Assembly (NCBI GenBank): GCA_965222005.1
Contig: OZ244935.1
Span: 4,216,001-4,280,000 of the forward strand
Origin: CBDCTM01 sp965222005
GTDB lineage: Bacteria > Bacteroidota > Bacteroidia > Chitinophagales > Saprospiraceae
Direction of reading: 5' to 3'
DNA length: 64,000 nt
The notes under the pieces are model-generated. The model searched no databases. It had not been told where the DNA came from and saw only the letters and a program-made list of their open reading frames with translations. The position numbers and the translations under genes are program-made. Positions 35,541 through 45,170 of this stretch are shown one piece after another (within the stretch, counting starts at the first letter, position 1; each line of letters begins with the position of its first letter).

Positions 35541-37164
35541 GAGTGCATGACAAATTAGGGGTTTTGCATTTAAGCAGCTAATCGGACTAAATTTACTTTT
35601 CGTTCCCTTAGTCTGACGAATTGTATAAAATCTTCGATGTCTCCGTTTTGTTTTACAGCTCTAAGGTCAAGCATGTTTTGCGCCCCCTTGGATGACCATC
35701 TCATACCGCTTTGCTCCATTCTATTTTTGACCAAATGCTTACAAGTAGACTCTGCCAGAGCTGAACTGATTGGATACCCCTTTTTCAAAAAATCAGCGTA
35801 ATTCATTTTGTGTTTATGGTTAGTCAAATAGGTGATTGCCTTATTTAACTGCTTCTTTTTGTTTGTCGATAATTCTGTTTTGTCTCTATTCAACACAAGG
35901 TCTTTTATTACCTTTTCAGTTCCTCCTTCCAATATATCTTTTAACACCCCTCTGACCCAGCTTGTTCTCAACTTAGAACTTTCTCCAAATATGGCATTGG
36001 CACAATCCCAAACGTATTCGCTTACATGGACTATGTCTAAAATGATTCCATCAAATTGACCTTCCAGATTATTCTTCTTTATGCTTGCCAGTATTTTATC
36101 TTCCAAGCCTATTCCGGCATCTATGGGGATGACGAATCGACTTTGGGAGTTGGTCATTTTTGATTTTAAATCTTCTATCCCATAATCTATTGCCTTTTGC
36201 TGATTGGCTAAAAATGCTCTACGGTGAATTTTAGTGTGCATCTTATTTTCCGTTTTCTTTTGTTGTGTTGATGCTGGTTCGTCCTCTTGAGCAGCTTCTT
36301 TTTGCACTCCCATCAAGCCATCCAATATCTGGTCGGCAGTCCTTTGTTGAGGCGTAAAAACAGAGGTAACTGACACTGTCGCACTTTGTTTCTTACCCTT
36401 TTTCTCCCCTTTGCTTAGCCGCTTTTTGGGATTGGCCTCCTTTTGTTGTACTGCCTTTATCTTCGGCAATCCTTTACCATCAAAGGTAGTGCTAAAAAAC
36501 AACGCTTCATCTTCTTGAGCTTCTTCTCGCTCCAACTCATAGTACTGATCAACGTACTCGCCCAAATGATTGACATTTCTCTCCGAAGATTTTCCACTCA
36601 GATTCAAACCTAATAATTTATTCACTATCACTACGCTTTCTTTGTAACTCCCCTGGGTAGCACTTCCCCCTACCAACTCTTGTAGATTGTACGACCAATA
36701 ACAACCCTTGGGCAACTGCAAATAATCGTCTATTTTATAAAATTGACCGCGTTGAGTACTCAAATACGATGGACGATGGATTTGTATCAGACCAAACAAA
36801 CTGAGGTAGTTCCGCTTCTTTGTCCCTTTACTCCTGTAGCTCTCTCCTGATTCCAAAATCGGGAGATATTCCTCAACCTTTTTTAACTTTTGCTTGATTA
36901 TGTAGTTCAATAGCAACAGTCCCAGCTTCAGCAATTCACTTAGTAGGCTTAGTTCTATTTTATCAATCCCTACATCCTGCTCTACATATTCATCACTTAG
37001 GTCAACCAATCTTCCGATTTCTTCTTCTATTTTTTGTATTAGTACTTTTTTGTCCATACCTTGAATTAGAGTTTGAGGGTCAGTAAATCTATTTTCTAAC
37101 TTAAATTTACTAAATTCCTTCAAACTCTTCTCATTTTAGGATTCCTCCAATTTGTCTCGCACTC
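35541..37164 (-). mobile_element. Second ISKra4-like IS (1624 bp), copy 2, inserted in a T9SS protein gene
   Basis: Same ends as the copy at 33029-34652. Exact 9-bp direct repeats AAATGTTAT flank it at 35532-35540 and 37165-37173. The two target sites share AAATGTT, which suggests target preference. It splits the gene for a T9SS-sorted protein. Confidence 0.95.
35570..37123 (-). CDS. ISKra4-family transposase (517 aa), copy 2
   Basis: Identical to the protein at 33058-34611 except for Asn in place of Asp in the HLVK(D/N)RMEQSG stretch near the C-terminus, next to the catalytic Glu motif. It is otherwise intact with the full DDE set. Near-identity of the two copies indicates recent transposition. 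Confidence 0.92.
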   Translation of the reverse strand: MKEFSKFKLENRFTDPQTLIQGMDKKVLIQKIEEEIGRLVDLSDEYVEQDVGIDKIELSLLSELLKLGLLLLNYIIKQKLKKVEEYLPILESGESYRSKGTKKRNYLSLFGLIQIHRPSYLSTQRGQFYKIDDYLQLPKGCYWSYNLQELVGGSATQGSYKESVVIVNKLLGLNLSGKSSERNVNHLGEYVDQYYELEREEAQEDEALFFSTTFDGKGLPKIKAVQQKEANPKKRLSKGEKKGKKQSATVSVTSVFTPQQRTADQILDGLMGVQKEAAQEDEPASTQQKKTENKMHTKIHRRAFLANQQKAIDYGIEDLKSKMTNSQSRFVIPIDAGIGLEDKILASIKKNNLEGQFDGIILDIVHVSEYVWDCANAIFGESSKLRTSWVRGVLKDILEGGTEKVIKDLVLNRDKTELSTNKKKQLNKAITYLTNHKHKMNYADFLKKGYPISSALAESTCKHLVKNRMEQSGMRWSSKGAQNMLDLRAVKQNGDIEDFIQFVRLRERKVNLVRLAA

Positions 37165-37968
37165 AAATGTTATCCCCGATTATGAAAACTTATCCTACAC
37201 AGAAGACTGTGAAACATGCCCGTGTGAGTTAGATGAGATATGCACGTCGACTGGTGAAGTTATGAATACTCTAATTGGTACTTATAGTATAGAATATACT
37301 AGCCACCAAGATTCTCAATATGATTGTGTTGAAAGGTGTCATGAAGGTAGATATTGCAAGAAAACTCATAAATGTACTTTCCCTGGCTTGCCTGTTCAGA
37401 TTGTAAAAGAAGAAGCGGAAACAATCGTATCCTCAATAAATGTAGAGTGTGATGGTAGTAATACTTGTACTGTGAGATATTCTTGTGGAGATATTGGTAG
37501 TATATTCCACGAATTTTGCATAGATAACTGTGACTTATTTTTGGACCCAACTGATCCTAGTCATCCTTATTATAATTGTTATTCATTTGATCTAAACGAT
37601 CCGTGCCCTCAAATTCCACCAATGGTTATTCCTGATCCTATTTCAAGCTCAATAAGCGGCGATACTACATTTAAACAATACAAGTTATTATATTTAAATG
37701 AAAATGAATTACACCTATCTTCAGTATACCCCAATCCATTTAAGGATCAGATTGATATAACATTTTTTGCATATTATACTGGTAGATTAAACGTGTATTT
37801 ATTCAATGCTTTTGGGAGAAAAGTAAAAGAACATCACATTATTACAAATGAAGGTAAGAATTTAATTTCTATAAATGTTCAGAATTTTTTACCTAGTGGA
37901 TTATATTATTTAATTATAACAGATGAATTTAATAATAGGCATAGTCAAAAATTAATGCATATAAATCA

Positions 37969-38436
37969 ATGAAAAAACGAATAATTTATTTATTATATCC
38001 AGTAATTTTTATCTTAGCTATTTCATGTTTTTTGCCTTCTTGCTCAAAAGATAATAATTCAATTTCTCTAAATCAAGTTGGAGATTGGCACGTATTACAA
38101 GTACTAGAGCAAAGAAGAGATAACCAAATATCATTACAGGATTCAGCTAAATTTGAACTTACTCTCAATGAAAATGAAGAGGGTATTATTTTATTAGATA
38201 ATGACCAAGAACAAATCGAATGGGATTTATTTAATAATGGCCAAATGATAAACATTATTCATACAAAAGTGGCTTCACCAGATGCAAATCCTTATACGCT
38301 ATTTGATTCTTTTGTCATTACAGAAGACGAAAAAGATTTTCAAGAGTGGTTTAATGAAAGTACAACAATTACGTTCCATCCTGATACAGTGACGGTATTG
38401 CAAAGAGAGACATGGTATCTTAGTAGAATAAAGTGA
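37969..38436 (+). CDS. Small lipoprotein of unknown function
   Basis: The 155-residue protein has a lipoprotein signal and lipobox LPSC (Cys at about residue 25), then SKDNNSISLNQVGDWHVLQV. The body looks like a lipocalin-like or META-type beta fold common in Bacteroidota (a WHVLQVLEQRRD opening, alternating strands), but this is only an impression. The start codon overlaps the stop of the T9SS gene (ATGA), so the two are translationally coupled and presumably act together at the cell surface. Confidence 0.75.
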   Translation: MKKRIIYLLYPVIFILAISCFLPSCSKDNNSISLNQVGDWHVLQVLEQRRDNQISLQDSAKFELTLNENEEGIILLDNDQEQIEWDLFNNGQMINIIHTKVASPDANPYTLFDSFVITEDEKDFQEWFNESTTITFHPDTVTVLQRETWYLSRIK

Positions 38437-38455
38437 TAGGCTAATTGTATAGAAT

Positions 38456-39631
38456 TACTCTACCCGATGGTTATGAGTAATTTTTGATAAAAGCGAGGAA
38501 AAGTAGATTTTGTGGTTTACCACAACTACAAAACACTTTTCCTCATGGATATACATCCACTAGCAAAGCTAACACAAGCTGTTCGTAATTTCAGCATAAT
38601 CAAGCATTTGAAACGTCAGATGTTTTTAACCGAAGTGGTTGGGGCGATGATTAAAGCTCGCAGTATCATCTTTAGTGAATTGGCAGACAAGATAGATAGA
38701 GATGCTCTTCCCAGCTCAATTGAACGTAGAATTCAAGATTTTTTCCAGAAAGTAGACTTTGACTATGAGCAATTATTAGTCTTGTTGATATGCTTTGTTC
38801 CACATGACAAGATGGTTCTTAGCATTGATCGTACCGAATGGGACCGTGGCACCAAGCAGTATAATATCTTATGTGTAATAGCAAGCGTGGGAAAGATGGG
38901 TGTTCCGCTTTACTTTGAGATGCTTGATAATAAAAGTGGCAACTCCAATAGTGAAGATCGTATTCGAGTCCTACAGCGTATAGTCAAAATTTTAGGCCAA
39001 GATCGTATCGCCTATTTGGTGATGGATCGAGAATTTATTGGTCATAAGTGGCTCCGATGGCTTAAGCAACAAGGTATCCAGTTCTGTGTAAGAGTACCTA
39101 AACACCATTCTATTTTGTTTGCTGATGGACAACGTACTACCGCTAATGAATTACTTGATCATGAAGGGATTACGCATGCTGAAAATGTCATTGTAGACCA
39201 AGTAGTAGTGAACTTGTACCTAGGAACAGATAAGAATACAGAGTTGTTTTACTTAATTGGAAATCTACCTGCTACACAATTAAAAGCTGCTTATCGCAAA
39301 CGATGGAATATTGAGGTGTTTTTTCAAGCTCTAAAAGGAAGAGGCTTTCATTTAGAAAAATCTGGATTGCGCAGCTTGTCAAAAATGAGAAAATTATTTG
39401 CTATTGCCTGCATTGCTTACGTGATTTGTTGGGCAGCCGCAATCGAGGATGCTAAGGTCAATCCGGTTAAACGCAAAAAACATGGCTATCCACAATATAG
39501 TGTATTCCGACGAGGCTTAAATTTGATACGCCTAGCGTTCAAAAAAACTATAGTCGATTTTATAACAGCCCTTTGGGAACGGCTCGAAACTCAGTTTGAA
39601 AGCATTCAGCTAAAAACCATCGGGTAGAGTA
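38456..39631 (+). mobile_element. IS4-family element (about 1.18 kb)
   Basis: Perfect 17-bp inverted repeats TACTCTACCCGATGGTT bound it at 38456-38472 and 39615-39631. Flanking 9-mers GTATAGAAT (38447-38455) and GTATAGATT (39632-39640) match at 8 of 9 positions and are probably a target duplication with one later change. It lies between the small lipoprotein gene and its likely terminator at 39679. Confidence 0.88.
38545..39627 (+). CDS. IS4-family transposase
   Basis: About 360 residues from the ATG at 38545 (MDIHPLAKLTQAV); the frame extends upstream to 38512 without family similarity. DDE motifs are Asp in VLSIDRTEWDRG, Asp in YLVMDREFIGHKW, and the YREK signature in YRKRWNIEVFFQALKGRG. 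The C-terminus overlaps the right inverted repeat. It looks intact. Confidence 0.93.
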   Translation: MDIHPLAKLTQAVRNFSIIKHLKRQMFLTEVVGAMIKARSIIFSELADKIDRDALPSSIERRIQDFFQKVDFDYEQLLVLLICFVPHDKMVLSIDRTEWDRGTKQYNILCVIASVGKMGVPLYFEMLDNKSGNSNSEDRIRVLQRIVKILGQDRIAYLVMDREFIGHKWLRWLKQQGIQFCVRVPKHHSILFADGQRTTANELLDHEGITHAENVIVDQVVVNLYLGTDKNTELFYLIGNLPATQLKAAYRKRWNIEVFFQALKGRGFHLEKSGLRSLSKMRKLFAIACIAYVICWAAAIEDAKVNPVKRKKHGYPQYSVFRRGLNLIRLAFKKTIVDFITALWERLETQFESIQLKTIG

Positions 39632-39678
39632 GTATAGATTATAATTCCTAGTAAAAAAATAAATAGAACAATTGAGAG

Positions 39679-39709
39679 AGCTGCTACAAGTGATTGTAGC
39701 AGCTTTTTT
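39679..39709 (+). terminator. Intrinsic terminator
   Basis: An 11-bp perfect stem AGCTGCTACAA / TTGTAGCAGCT (39679-39689 and 39694-39704) with a GTGA loop is followed by T6. It lies 48 bp beyond the IS4 element and probably ended the transcript of the T9SS and lipoprotein genes before the IS came between them. Confidence 0.85.
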
Positions 39710-39775
39710 AGGACATGACAAGGTCAAAATTCCTTCTACTTAACATAATATCAATTATAGGCAATTTATATACTG

Positions 39776-40837
39776 TCAAAATAATCTCAACTGTGGAGAT
39801 TTATGCTGCTCGTGGAGTCCTGTGTTGAGCGGGGCGATTGAAACTGTCTTAAAGAACTGTTGCTTGGCGAGCTTAAACTGCTGCTGAATCATATTGGCAA
39901 TGCTACCTGCTCCAAGCATTCGCAGTTTGGCTCGGCTGTCATTGAGCTGGCCGCCGTGACAGCTCTTAATTTTATTCAAAACTTTCTCGGCCCGATCGGG
40001 AAAATTTTTCTGTAGCCAGTCGGTGAATATTTCAGCAACATCGCCGTTGAGGCGGACCAACGTATAGTGAGCATTGAGTGCCCCGGCTTCGGCTGCTGCC
40101 TTTAGTACGTCAAATATTTCGTGCTCGTTGAGGCCAGGAATGACAGGTGCCATCATGGTTGTAACTGGAATGTTGTGCGTTGACAAAATTTTGATTGTCT
40201 TCAGGCGACTGTTCGCTGTAGCGGTGCGTGGTTCCATAAACTGCCTAAGGGGCTCTTGCAAAGTGGTTATAGAAATTGCTACCCTCACCAAATTATATTT
40301 GCCCAATTGCTCCAAAATGTCCAGATCGCGGAGTATCAGATTATTTTTGGTAATTAGACTCACCGGATGTCGGTATTTTAGCAATACCTCCAAAATTGAG
40401 CGGGTGATCTTAAGTTTTCGCTCGATAGGCTGATAGCAATCTGTGTTCCCACTCAGCATAATAGGTGCGGCTTGCCATCGCTTTGATTTTATCTTTTGCT
40501 CAAGCAATGTGGCTGCCTTCTTTTTCACCAGTATTTTTTGTTCAAATTCTAGTCCGGCGCTATATCCCCAATATGGGTGTGTATTGCGGGCATAGCAATA
40601 AATGCAGCCATGTTCGCAGCCTTGATATGGGTTGAGCGAATAGGAAAAAGGAATATCGGGGCTATCGACTTTATTGAGAATACTTTTGGGATGGACCTCA
40701 ATGATCTTGGTGCGAATTTGATCATTTGGCTGTTCTGAAAAAATGGTCGGATCGGGGTCGCAGATATATTTTTCAAAACGGCTGGCAGGGTTGATTTGCG
40801 CTCCCCTACCCTTCAGATACTGCTTATTTTCTGACAT
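39776..40837 (-). CDS. PA0069-family radical SAM protein
   Basis: The 353-residue protein begins MSENKQYLKGRGAQINPASRF. It has the radical SAM cluster motif CEHGCIYCYAR (CxxxCxxC, about residues 75-83), a following ARNTHPYWGYSAG, and SGNTDCYQPIERK. The family is related to spore photoproduct lyase but lacks a known reaction. The C-terminal domain has the usual VRLNGDVAEIFTDWL. It is monocistronic by spacing. Base composition returns to the GC-richer chromosomal style here, marking the right edge of the IS island. Confidence 0.88.
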   Translation of the reverse strand: MSENKQYLKGRGAQINPASRFEKYICDPDPTIFSEQPNDQIRTKIIEVHPKSILNKVDSPDIPFSYSLNPYQGCEHGCIYCYARNTHPYWGYSAGLEFEQKILVKKKAATLLEQKIKSKRWQAAPIMLSGNTDCYQPIERKLKITRSILEVLLKYRHPVSLITKNNLILRDLDILEQLGKYNLVRVAISITTLQEPLRQFMEPRTATANSRLKTIKILSTHNIPVTTMMAPVIPGLNEHEIFDVLKAAAEAGALNAHYTLVRLNGDVAEIFTDWLQKNFPDRAEKVLNKIKSCHGGQLNDSRAKLRMLGAGSIANMIQQQFKLAKQQFFKTVSIAPLNTGLHEQHKSPQLRLF

Positions 40838-40897
40838 GCACAGAATGTTTTATGAATGTCAAATATAAAACTATTTGTGTATAATTGCAAGGTGCTA

Positions 40898-40928
40898 CAA
40901 AAAAAGGCAGCTGAATTTCAGCTGCCTT
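40898..40928 (-). terminator. Intrinsic terminator after the TPR gene
   Basis: On the minus strand, the stem AAGGCAGCTGA / TCAGCTGCCTT (11 bp, 3-nt loop; 40904-40914 and 40918-40928) is followed by a T tract (complement of 40898-40905). It lies 33 bp past the stop of the TPR gene. Confidence 0.85.
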
Positions 40929-40960
40929 CCAAGCCATCATAAACCGGCTAATGTTTTGTT

Positions 40961-42292
40961 TTATTCGTTCGTGGCAAAGTAGGATTCTACCTTACCGCCA
41001 TCCTGGATCGTTTGCAATCGCTTTTTAAATTCATTCGACATATCCAGTTGATCTTTTCTGGCATATATTTCCTTGAGTGCGTTGATGGTTCCTACATCAT
41101 TGGGGTCAATCTTTTCAGCTTTGATAAAAAAGGGCAATGCATCGTCAAAGGCGGCAAAAACTTCCTTCTTTTTCTCATCATACTTTTGTATGCCTTTTTT
41201 TGAATAATCTCCCTCCAAATCCACCAAATCCTTAGTCATCATAGCGGCTTTATTGTAGTACAGTGCCCCCACGCTGTACAGGGCAGCCTGGCTAGCTGGC
41301 TCCTTTTTAAGAGCTTGGTTATAATAATCCATCGCATTGTCAAAGTTTTCCTTTGATTTAGCTGCATTACCAGCTTCTTCTTCTCTTTGGAAAAGATTGT
41401 CATATACATATCCAAGGGTAAGGTACAGCGAAGTATTATCAGGCGTTTGTTCGATAGCGGATTTGAGCTTGCCAACCAGCTCGTCAAGTTTTTCCAACTT
41501 CAGGTAGTGGTTGATCTCTTTGACCCTGAGGCCTTCGTCATCTGGATATTTGGCACGGCCTTCCTCAAGCACTGACAATGCATTTTCATCTCCATTTTTA
41601 TCGTAAATTGAAAAGAGCATCTCATAAATTGCCGGCTCCTTGTAATCTGTCATTTTCAGTTTTTCGCAAATCTTGAGCGCTTCGTCGGTTGAGCCCGCCT
41701 GATAGGCACTGAGGCCTGTCATGAACTGGTGCTCATGTAACTCTTCATCAGTGGCTAAAATGTCGTCATTTTTATTTGCTTTGGCAATTTCGCGGGCTTC
41801 GAGCACGGCACTAAATGCTTGGAAGGCATCTGAATAATTAGCCGAGCCATAGGCCCAGCGGCCCATATTTGATAAGTTAGAAGTTGCAGCTACGATTCCT
41901 TCAATTGCTTCACCTTTTTGATATTTCTTCTGTGCTACATCCATCAGCATTTTGTAAGCTTGATATGCATGCATGGCTGCTGCAGGCACTTTCATTTCAA
42001 AGGCTGGGTCGAGGATTTTGTTTCTTGCATCATTGAGGGCGAGCTCATTGTATATTTGCCCTTTCATGCTCCACACTTTGGGCAATTCTTTGGCCTCGAA
42101 AGCTGAAATGCCCTCTATCGCCGCATCTATTTTTTCTTTTGCTTCCATCAGTATGTCATCCTTTCCGTCCGTTGCCACGACGTATTTATTCCATGTTTTT
42201 TTGGCAGTTTTAAAGGCTTTATCAGCATCCTGAGCCTGGGTAGTGCTCAAGGCGAGCAGAAGGGTAAATAAACTAAAAAGTACTTTTTTCAT
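40961..42292 (-). CDS. Secreted/periplasmic tetratricopeptide-repeat protein
   Basis: The 443-residue protein has a signal peptide ending TTQAQ (residue 21). Helical TPR-like repeats follow: AYQAGSTDEALKICEKL, TSLYLTLGYVYDNLFQREEE, AMDYYNQALKKEPASQAALYSVGALYYNKA and DALPFFIKAEKIDPNDVGTI. It probably works as a scaffold in the periplasm; partners are unknown. A TATATTTG box lies 57 bp upstream (complement of 42349-42356) and a strong hairpin terminator follows, so this is a single-gene unit. Confidence 0.85.
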   Translation of the reverse strand: MKKVLFSLFTLLLALSTTQAQDADKAFKTAKKTWNKYVVATDGKDDILMEAKEKIDAAIEGISAFEAKELPKVWSMKGQIYNELALNDARNKILDPAFEMKVPAAAMHAYQAYKMLMDVAQKKYQKGEAIEGIVAATSNLSNMGRWAYGSANYSDAFQAFSAVLEAREIAKANKNDDILATDEELHEHQFMTGLSAYQAGSTDEALKICEKLKMTDYKEPAIYEMLFSIYDKNGDENALSVLEEGRAKYPDDEGLRVKEINHYLKLEKLDELVGKLKSAIEQTPDNTSLYLTLGYVYDNLFQREEEAGNAAKSKENFDNAMDYYNQALKKEPASQAALYSVGALYYNKAAMMTKDLVDLEGDYSKKGIQKYDEKKKEVFAAFDDALPFFIKAEKIDPNDVGTINALKEIYARKDQLDMSNEFKKRLQTIQDGGKVESYFATNE

Positions 42293-42348
42293 TTTAATAG
42301 AATTTTATGACCAATAGGTATTGACTTCAAATGTTTGCTTTGCAAACC

Positions 42349-42356
42349 CAAATATA
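42349..42356 (-). promoter_or_regulatory. TAnnTTTG promoter box for the TPR gene
   Basis: The complement reads TATATTTG, matching the Bacteroidota -7 consensus, 57 bp before the start codon. No clear -33 element is seen at the expected spacing. Confidence 0.35.
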
Positions 42357-42428
42357 GAGACGTAGAAAGGGTATAGCAGGTGTACTTTAGGGGTGTTAAA
42401 GGTAGTAAACGGATCGTTAAAAATTGTT

Positions 42429-42471
42429 AAAAAAAAGCAGTAGATTCTCCTCTCGCAGCCTTGCTGCTACT
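42429..42471 (-). terminator. Possible terminator overlapping the gyrA 3' end
   Basis: On the minus strand a GCAGC/GCTGC hairpin (42455-42467) or a competing AGTAG/CTACT outer stem (42439-42471) is followed by a run of eight T (complement of 42429-42436). The stem overlaps the gyrA stop codon. Pairing is weaker than in the other terminators of this window. Confidence 0.3.
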
Positions 42472-44938
42472 CCTCGTTTGCCTCTTCCCCGACTTCCACA
42501 ACCGTTACATCGGCAATATTGTCGTCCTCATCCAGGCGGATCACCCGAACTCCTTGTGTGGCTCTTCCCATCACCCGGATATCGGATACCGGCATACGAA
42601 TAATAATTCCCGAGCGATTAGTAATCATTAAATCATCCTCTTCTTTTACCGTTTTTATAGCGATGAGCGGCCCTGTTTTGCCAGTGATCTTCATGGTTTT
42701 GACCCCCTTACCGCCACGGTTGGTGATGCGATAATCTTCCAAAACGGTGCGTTTGCCATTGCCTTTTTCGGACACCACTAAAATGGTGGTTTCCTCATCC
42801 GCAGGATCCGCGCAAACCATTCCGACCACCTGATCGTGTTCAATTTTTTCTGACAATTTTATGCCCCTAACGCCTGCAGCTGTACGGCCCATTGGACGGA
42901 CCTTTGTCTCCGGAAAACGAATAGCGTGGCCGCTCCGATTGGCGATAAGGATTTCGTTGTTGCCATTGGTGAGCCGCGCTTCCAGTAATTGATCTCCTTC
43001 ATTGATGGTAATGGCGTTGATTCCGTTTACGCGGGGTCGTGAAAAGGCTTCCACTACCGTCTTTTTGATCAGCCCTCGCCGGGTACAAAAAACGATGTAA
43101 TTGTTATTAATAAACTCCTCGTCGTTCAAATCCTTAATGATGATATAGGCCTTCACCTTATCCTCCTTAGGCAGATTGATGATGTTTTGGATCACCCTGC
43201 CACTGGAAGTTTTAGCTGCCTCAGGAATTTCATATACCCGCAGCCAGTGGCAGCGCCCTTGCTCTGTAAATAGCAAAAGGTAATTGTGGGTAGTAGCAAC
43301 GAACATATGCTCCACAAAGTCGGCATCTCTGGTTTTGGCACCGCGGGAACCACGGCCTCCCCTGCTCTGCAGCCGGTATTCTGATACTTTGGTACGTTTG
43401 ATATAGCCAAGATGCGAAATGGTAATAACTACCTCCTCATCGGGGATCATATCCTCAATGCTGATATCCCCGTCGGCATAGCTAATCTCCGTTCTTCGCT
43501 CATCGCCAAATCTCTCTTTGATCTCTCTCAATTCCTCTTTGATGATATCGCGCTGCATTTGTTCACTGTCCAAAATGGCTTTGAAGTGTGCAATCTTTTT
43601 TTGCAATTCATCATACTCTTCCCGAACTTTCTCGCGCTCTAGGCCGGTAAGCTTTTGGAGGCGCATTTCCAAAATAGCCTTTGCCTGAATTTCGCTAAGC
43701 TCAAACTGCTTCATCAGCCCATTTTTGGCCTCTTCTACTGTTTTGGAAGCCCTTATCAGGCTAATCACCTCATCCAGATGGTCCAATGCAATGAGCAAGC
43801 CTTCAAGGATGTGGGCTCTTTGTTCGGCTTTATTGAGGTCATATTTGGTGCGGTGTACAACTACGATGAGCCGGAAGGCGACAAATTCCTCAATAATGTC
43901 TTTGAGGTTAAGCAACATGGGCCTGCCCTTCACCAAAGCTACATTGTTGACACCATAGGAAGTTTGCAGAGGTGTGTATTTGTACATTTTGCTCAGTACC
44001 ACATTGGCGATGGCATCTCTTTTCACTTCCACCACAATGCGCAGCCCGTTTCGGTCCGACTCATCGCGAATATCGCTAATGCCTTCAATTTTTTTGCTAT
44101 TGGCCAGCTCCGCCATCTTGATAATCATCTGAGCTTTATTGACCTGATAGGGAATTTCAGAGATAATGATCGTTTCCCTTTCCTTTGAATCAGTGATGAT
44201 CTCGGCTCTGCCTCGCACCACTACCCTGCCCCTTCCGGTCTCGAAGCCTTCTTTGACCCCCTGATAGCCGTAAATGATGCCACCGGTAGGAAAATCGGGG
44301 GCTTTAATGTACTTGGTAAGTTCCTCAATGGTGATAGCGGGCTGATCGATGGTGGCAGTGATTCCGTCCACCACCTCACTCAAATTATGCGGCAGCATAT
44401 TGGTGGCCATCCCAACAGCAATACCGGAAGCGCCATTCACCAGCAGGTTGGGCAATTTGGTGGGCAGCACGGTAGGCTCGCGCAAAGAATCGTCAAAATT
44501 GAGCTCAAAATCAACGGTATCCTTATTGATATCAGCCAAAATCTCGTCGCTGATCCGCTCCAGCCTGGCCTCTGTATAGCGCATAGCGGCCGGACTATCG
44601 CCATCCATCGAGCCAAAATTGCCCTGCCCGTCAACGAGGGGGTACCTCAATGACCAATCTTGCGCCATACGAACCATGGAATCATAGACGGACTGATCGC
44701 CGTGGGGATGGTATTTGCCCAGCACTTCACCTACAATACGGGCTGATTTTTTGTGAGCTTTCCCCGCTGTAAGTCCCAGCTCATGCATGCCAAACAGCAC
44801 CCTGCGGTGTACGGGCTTGAGCCCATCTCTTACATCCGGCAGGGCACGCGAAACAATCACCGACATCGAGTAATCGATATAGGCTGATTTCATTTCATCC
44901 TCAATGTTGATAGGGATAATCCTTTGATCTGAAGCCAT
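42467..44938 (-). CDS. gyrA: DNA gyrase subunit A
   Basis: Breakage-reunion subunit of gyrase, which introduces negative supercoils into DNA. From [16 protein letters not shown] it is 823 residues. The catalytic Tyr121 lies in [10 protein letters not shown]. The quinolone-region helix reads [14 protein letters not shown], with Gln82 at the position of E. coli Ser83. The C-terminal wheel has a GyrA-box-like QSRGGRG. The frame extends to 44980, but the TACCTTTG promoter box (complement of 44978-44985) lies over that start, supporting the ATG at 44936-44938. Confidence 0.95.
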   Translation of the reverse strand: MASDQRIIPINIEDEMKSAYIDYSMSVIVSRALPDVRDGLKPVHRRVLFGMHELGLTAGKAHKKSARIVGEVLGKYHPHGDQSVYDSMVRMAQDWSLRYPLVDGQGNFGSMDGDSPAAMRYTEARLERISDEILADINKDTVDFELNFDDSLREPTVLPTKLPNLLVNGASGIAVGMATNMLPHNLSEVVDGITATIDQPAITIEELTKYIKAPDFPTGGIIYGYQGVKEGFETGRGRVVVRGRAEIITDSKERETIIISEIPYQVNKAQMIIKMAELANSKKIEGISDIRDESDRNGLRIVVEVKRDAIANVVLSKMYKYTPLQTSYGVNNVALVKGRPMLLNLKDIIEEFVAFRLIVVVHRTKYDLNKAEQRAHILEGLLIALDHLDEVISLIRASKTVEEAKNGLMKQFELSEIQAKAILEMRLQKLTGLEREKVREEYDELQKKIAHFKAILDSEQMQRDIIKEELREIKERFGDERRTEISYADGDISIEDMIPDEEVVITISHLGYIKRTKVSEYRLQSRGGRGSRGAKTRDADFVEHMFVATTHNYLLLFTEQGRCHWLRVYEIPEAAKTSSGRVIQNIINLPKEDKVKAYIIIKDLNDEEFINNNYIVFCTRRGLIKKTVVEAFSRPRVNGINAITINEGDQLLEARLTNGNNEILIANRSGHAIRFPETKVRPMGRTAAGVRGIKLSEKIEHDQVVGMVCADPADEETTILVVSEKGNGKRTVLEDYRITNRGGKGVKTMKITGKTGPLIAIKTVKEEDDLMITNRSGIIIRMPVSDIRVMGRATQGVRVIRLDEDDNIADVTVVEVGEEANEE

Positions 44939-44977
44939 AGAATTTGTAAACTTTGCAACCTTGTTATAAAAGCGATG

Positions 44978-44985
44978 CAAAGGTA
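44978..44985 (-). promoter_or_regulatory. TAnnTTTG promoter box for gyrA
   Basis: The complement reads TACCTTTG, matching the consensus, 39 bp upstream of the chosen gyrA start. It rules against the more distal start inside it. The -33 element is weak. Confidence 0.45.
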
Positions 44986-45076
44986 CAAATTCCTAGTTGG
45001 AATTAGTAATAAAATAGCATTATATTAAGAAAAAAGCTAAACTGAAAGGGGATGCGATCTGCTCCCTTAATTGGCC

Positions 45077-45119
45077 AAAAAAAAAATCGCGGTAATATCT
45101 CTCCTGTTGATATTACCGC
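45077..45119 (-). terminator. Intrinsic terminator after the hypothetical secreted-protein gene
   Basis: On the minus strand, an 11-bp perfect stem GCGGTAATATC / GATATTACCGC (45089-45099 and 45109-45119) with a 9-nt loop is followed by T-rich sequence (complement of the A10 run at 45077-45086). It lies 52 bp after the stop codon of the gene at 45171. Confidence 0.85.
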
Positions 45120-45170
45120 AATGGCCGGATTTTTCAATCAATGAATACCGGGATGTTAATTAACTTTCTG

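Larger units (their letters stand above)
35297..37972 (+). pseudogene. C-terminal part of a Cys-rich T9SS-secreted protein, interrupted by an IS
   Basis: Joining 35299-35540 to 37174-37972, after removing the IS and one copy of AAATGTTAT, gives an open frame of 346 residues to the stop. The frame runs left into the IS21 right end, so the true start has been lost. The first part resembles SprB/PKD-type repeats (NLAEGSYTLTVTDQC). The middle has more than 15 Cys residues, and the last 85 residues form a type A T9SS sorting domain (VYPNPFKDQIDITF, LPSGLYYLIITDE). It was probably an extracellular or surface protein. The next lipoprotein gene overlaps its stop by 4 bp. Confidence 0.8.
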
